Origin: SKUL01 sp964487545
GTDB taxonomy: Bacteria; Bacteroidota; Bacteroidia; Flavobacteriales_D; SKUL01
DNA: 23,970 nucleotides
Direction of reading: 5' to 3'
Assembly (NCBI GenBank): GCA_964487545.1
Contig: CAZARI010000042.1
Location: forward strand, 1 to 23,970
The position numbers were made by a program, and so were the translations under genes. Position 1 is the first letter of the stretch. Every line of letters begins with the position of its first letter. Below are positions 22,701-23,970 of the stretch, one piece after another. The notes under the pieces are model-generated. The model was not told the DNA's origin. It saw nothing but the letters and a program-made list of their open reading frames with translations, and did not search any database.

Positions 22701-23970
22701 AGATCTCCCGGTGTTTCGGTAAATTCAGGTGCCACATCATCCACATAGTTTACGGTGATGCTCACCGAAGAACTGTTACCGCAGTTGTCTGTGGCAGTCA
22801 ATGTGATGATCTCAGTCCACGATCCCGCACAGTCACCTTCAACGATTTCAATTTCTTCGGTCACTTCAATGTCAGGGTCGCAATTATCTACGGCTTCGGG
22901 AAGTACGATATTGGGTTCACTGTCGCAGCTAACCGTGATTTCGCTGTCGCCTGAAGAGAATACCGGAGCTTCAGTATCTGCCACGGTAATCACCTGAGTG
23001 TGTGACGTGGTGTTGTTGCATTCGTCGGTAGCCGTCCAGGTGCGGTAAATGGTGAACGAACCGGGGCAGTCACCGGCAACAAAGGTTTCTTCAAATGCTA
23101 CTTCTACATCCTCATCACAGTTATCGGTAGCATATACATCCTCAGGACTAACAGGGTCTGGCTCGAAGTTGATGGTGGCCACTTTTCCGTTGTGTAGCTC
23201 AATGCGCACGCCGTCCACTTGGCCCTCAAAACCATCGGCCCATGCTGTTCCGGTTGAGATTCCGAAATAGAATACTTTTTCATCAGTATAGTCGTACAAA
23301 CCGCTTACATAGGCAGGGCTATACGTGCTCCAGTCAATTGGTCCGGCGGTTACATCACTCCAGAACGGATCGCTGAACGTGCCGTACACCGGAATGGTGG
23401 GGCCTCTGTTGGGGTCAAATACACGCAGTTGGTTTGGACCCTCGTCGGTATTCCACTGAACCCAAGTGTTGGCCGGAGCTGAAATTCCTGCTGAGAAATA
23501 GGGTTCCAAATTCAACCGGCGACCATAGAAGAAGTTGTCGTCATCATTGAAATCAGGCATGGTGTATATCTCCAGAAACCAGTTTAGGTAAATCGGATTC
23601 ACATTGGCTATTGCCCGCTTGGTGAAGTAACTCATCGAAGCGATATCACTGATGGTGATGATTTCTCCAAACAGCTCAATCGGGGTGAAGTAGATGGCTG
23701 TTTTTTGAGTGCCGTTGGCCGCAAAAGAACCACTGGTAAATCCTGGAGCTGCATCGTTATACACGCCAAGCGGTGGGGCAGAAGAGGTGATGCCGTCGCC
23801 CGGATAGAACGTCAGGTTGTTGCCGCTCGCTGCCATTCCTGCCGGAGTCATGAACAATGCCGGTGGTACTGACTCGAAGCACTGATAAGATTCATCTGCG
23901 GGTAAGTTGTGTAATACCGGAGCAACCGTATCGATCAGCGTGATGTACTGCTCGTGTACAGCTACGTTTC
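19745..23970 (-). CDS. Giant HYR-like repeat surface/secreted protein with T9SS sorting domain (5' truncated)
   Basis: The frame is open to the right edge: codons beyond 23857 read NVAVHEQYITLIDTVAPVLHN, a normal repeat, so the TTG at 23857 is internal and the protein exceeds 1400 aa. Visible order from the N-terminal side: the end of one repeat; repeat 1 interrupted by a domain of about 230 aa (23156-23851); repeats 2-10 of about 75-80 aa each; repeat 11 interrupted by a domain of about 177 aa (20153-20683); a linker; and a T9SS type A tail (about 19748-20002, AFPNPTASRS, then GIYLYRL and EKLMIIR). Each repeat follows APV...C....P....ATDNCG...G.C...RTWTATD.CGN...TQ.I.V.D and carries about four cysteines, which suggests disulfides. 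Likely an exported adhesin or matrix protein. Ligand unknown. Confidence 0.9.
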   Translation of the reverse strand, partial: NVAVHEQYITLIDTVAPVLHNLPADESYQCFESVPPALFMTPAGMAASGNNLTFYPGDGITSSAPPLGVYNDAAPGFTSGSFAANGTQKTAIYFTPIELFGEIITISDIASMSYFTKRAIANVNPIYLNWFLEIYTMPDFNDDDNFFYGRRLNLEPYFSAGISAPANTWVQWNTDEGPNQLRVFDPNRGPTIPVYGTFSDPFWSDVTAGPIDWSTYSPAYVSGLYDYTDEKVFYFGISTGTAWADGFEGQVDGVRIELHNGKVATINFEPDPVSPEDVYATDNCDEDVEVAFEETFVAGDCPGSFTIYRTWTATDECNNTTSHTQVITVADTEAPVFSSGDSEITVSCDSEPNIVLPEAVDNCDPDIEVTEEIEIVEGDCAGSWTEIITLTATDNCGNSSSVSITVNYVDDVAPEFTETPGDLYFECIDDVPAVDVSLLVASDNCGEVTITHVGDEQVGDDCSAVINRTYRATDDCGNYSDYVQNIVVNDTTPPVFEFEVMDITVTCDSIPTPGDSYAIDNCTNIIAGYFEVIEEGCPTIITRTWTATDLCGNTAELTQTITVIDEIGPTFISCPENSSYSCLADIPEADLSLVDAIDQCNDVTIVHLGDEIDGDECAGTIYRTYRATDACGNYTDCVQVITYADDEAPVFVNAPEDMIADCSNIPNPAVVMATDNCGEVDVTYSELLFSGGCNGVLQRIWTATDACGNTAVHEQYITLIDTIAPEFAGLPEDAIYECDEEIPTPAQVTATDNCDNLVEIEFSEMIEAGNCPQEYTLFRTWTASDTCNNSVSYTQIIQVIDTTAPVLSGEDYEVTVDCSVDYELPEITATDNCATAVNIEMNTEIIEGNCANEWTAVHTWMASDACGNTAARIITVNYVDDSAPVLVQVPADVAVSCITEVPESDLSLVIGEDECGGVTVTHEGDYQSGDDCNAVIERVYRLTDACGNYVDYTQQIIVIDDIAPVFSSEIEPEITAECDAVPAPAALTATDNCGLVEVVFTETTEDGECAGNYTLYRTWTATDGCGNTSVVTQTVIVSDNTPPVLVNVPEDAEYSCTDEIPAMADVTAWDSCSDVTVTAEEYIEGFTGEDGLRECTLTTPLEVVGAPWALWLPNTIGEPQYYHLTEAGGSFVELSDGRARLTGTVYAPTNTNKRWIIDVYFKDRADWETWSDLGRSYKDDALVVGDEFENWDYYIINADSAMLYGDGVYAGAELTLSHAPTSLYFGYQVGKAANNRNDADGMSGWFFYDGNWMGMEGVNGIGDFGFESDCPECDYTITRIWTATDDCGNASTDVQVITVTPSDETAELVNFDQVLVTKSPKPLINAFPNPTASRSTFEFTIPENAADVTLEVVDLNGKVLSTLYRGSAEAKQQYTFKFDGSNLSPGIYLYRLTTDKATYLEKLMIIR
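20153..20683 (-). other. Domain inserted in the last HYR-like repeat (about 177 aa)
   Basis: The segment lies between GLREC of repeat 11 and CDYTITRIWTATDDCGN, which completes that repeat. It is beta-rich with many aromatic residues (RARLTGTVYAPTNTNKRWII, DWETWSDLGRSYKDD, DEFENWDYYIINAD, LYFGYQVGKAANNRNDADGM, SGWFFYDGNW). The look is that of an extracellular beta-sandwich, perhaps ligand-binding, found in Bacteroidota secreted proteins. I cannot name the family. Confidence 0.6.
23156..23851 (-). other. Domain inserted in the first visible HYR-like repeat (about 230 aa)
   Basis: After YQCFESVPPALF the repeat pattern stops and resumes at PEDVYATDNCDEDVEV. The intervening residues contain no repeat motif and no cysteine. 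They look like a jelly-roll or concanavalin-type beta-sandwich: APPLGVYNDAAPGFTSGSF, ANVNPIYLNWFLEIYT, APANTWVQWNTDEG, VFYFGISTGTAWADGFEGQV and DGVRIELHNGKVATINFEPD. A carbohydrate-binding role is possible but only inferred. Confidence 0.6.

Larger units (their letters stand above)
20090..23970 (-). repeat. HYR-like tandem repeat array with six-repeat higher-order periodicity
   Basis: Eleven repeats plus part of another are present. Subtypes recur in order: repeats 0-1-2-3-4 resemble repeats 6-7-8-9-10. Markers are AVHEQYITLID (0 and 6), CNN instead of CGN (1 and 7), the ending ITVNYVD (2 and 8), THxGDxxxGDDC with TDxCGNYxDY (3 and 9), and ECD/TCD followed by RTWTATDxCGNT (4 and 10). Repeat 5 is of the same THxGD type as repeats 3 and 9. 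Confidence 0.75.

Noticed and set aside
23855..23857. TTG as the start codon of the HYR-like protein
   Set aside because: The upstream codons to the window edge encode normal repeat sequence in the same frame, so the protein begins beyond the window.

Overview
The window looks like chromosomal DNA of a member of the Bacteroidota, most likely a marine-type Flavobacteriales relative. The evidence is: two proteins ending in type IX secretion (T9SS) sorting domains with a PNPT motif; TAnnTTTG-type -7 promoter elements in front of several genes and no clear Shine-Dalgarno sequences; a transketolase split into two genes; and a Bacteroidota-style parE-parC pair. I see no rRNA, tRNA, CRISPR array, insertion sequence or integrase. 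No gene-free stretch exceeds about 230 bases.

Layout, left to right. (1) 1-1559 (+): the 3' part of a surface protein with NTFIG-type head repeats and an S74 intramolecular chaperone end. It converges on (2) 1562-3040 (-), a secreted thioredoxin-fold protein, which lies behind (3) prfC (3139-4737, -). (4) 4861-6519 (+): a secreted PQQ-type sugar dehydrogenase with a T9SS tail, divergent from prfC. (5) 6700-8947 (+): a WYL-domain regulator, two small genes of unknown function and a CoA-binding protein. The two unknown genes have nearly matching upstream regions built on an inverted repeat with TTACGTA half-sites. (6) 8984-13371 (-): a tight operon in the order transketolase N-subunit, VWA-domain protein, transketolase C-subunit, class III aminotransferase. 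(7) 13605-14702 (+): ychF. (8) 14910-19668 (+): parE-parC, encoding topoisomerase IV. (9) A perfect 16-bp hairpin at 19685-19722 separates parC from (10) 19745-23970 (-), a very large cysteine-rich HYR-like repeat protein with a T9SS tail that runs off the right edge.

Most genes are housekeeping: translation termination, chromosome decatenation, central carbon metabolism and a ribosome-associated ATPase. Between them lie envelope or secreted proteins. The observations most worth following are the twin inverted-repeat promoters next to the WYL regulator, the ParC C-terminus that ends in a sliding-clamp-like QITLF peptide, the VWA gene placed inside a split transketolase operon, and the six-domain higher-order repeat with two inserted domains in the HYR-like protein.
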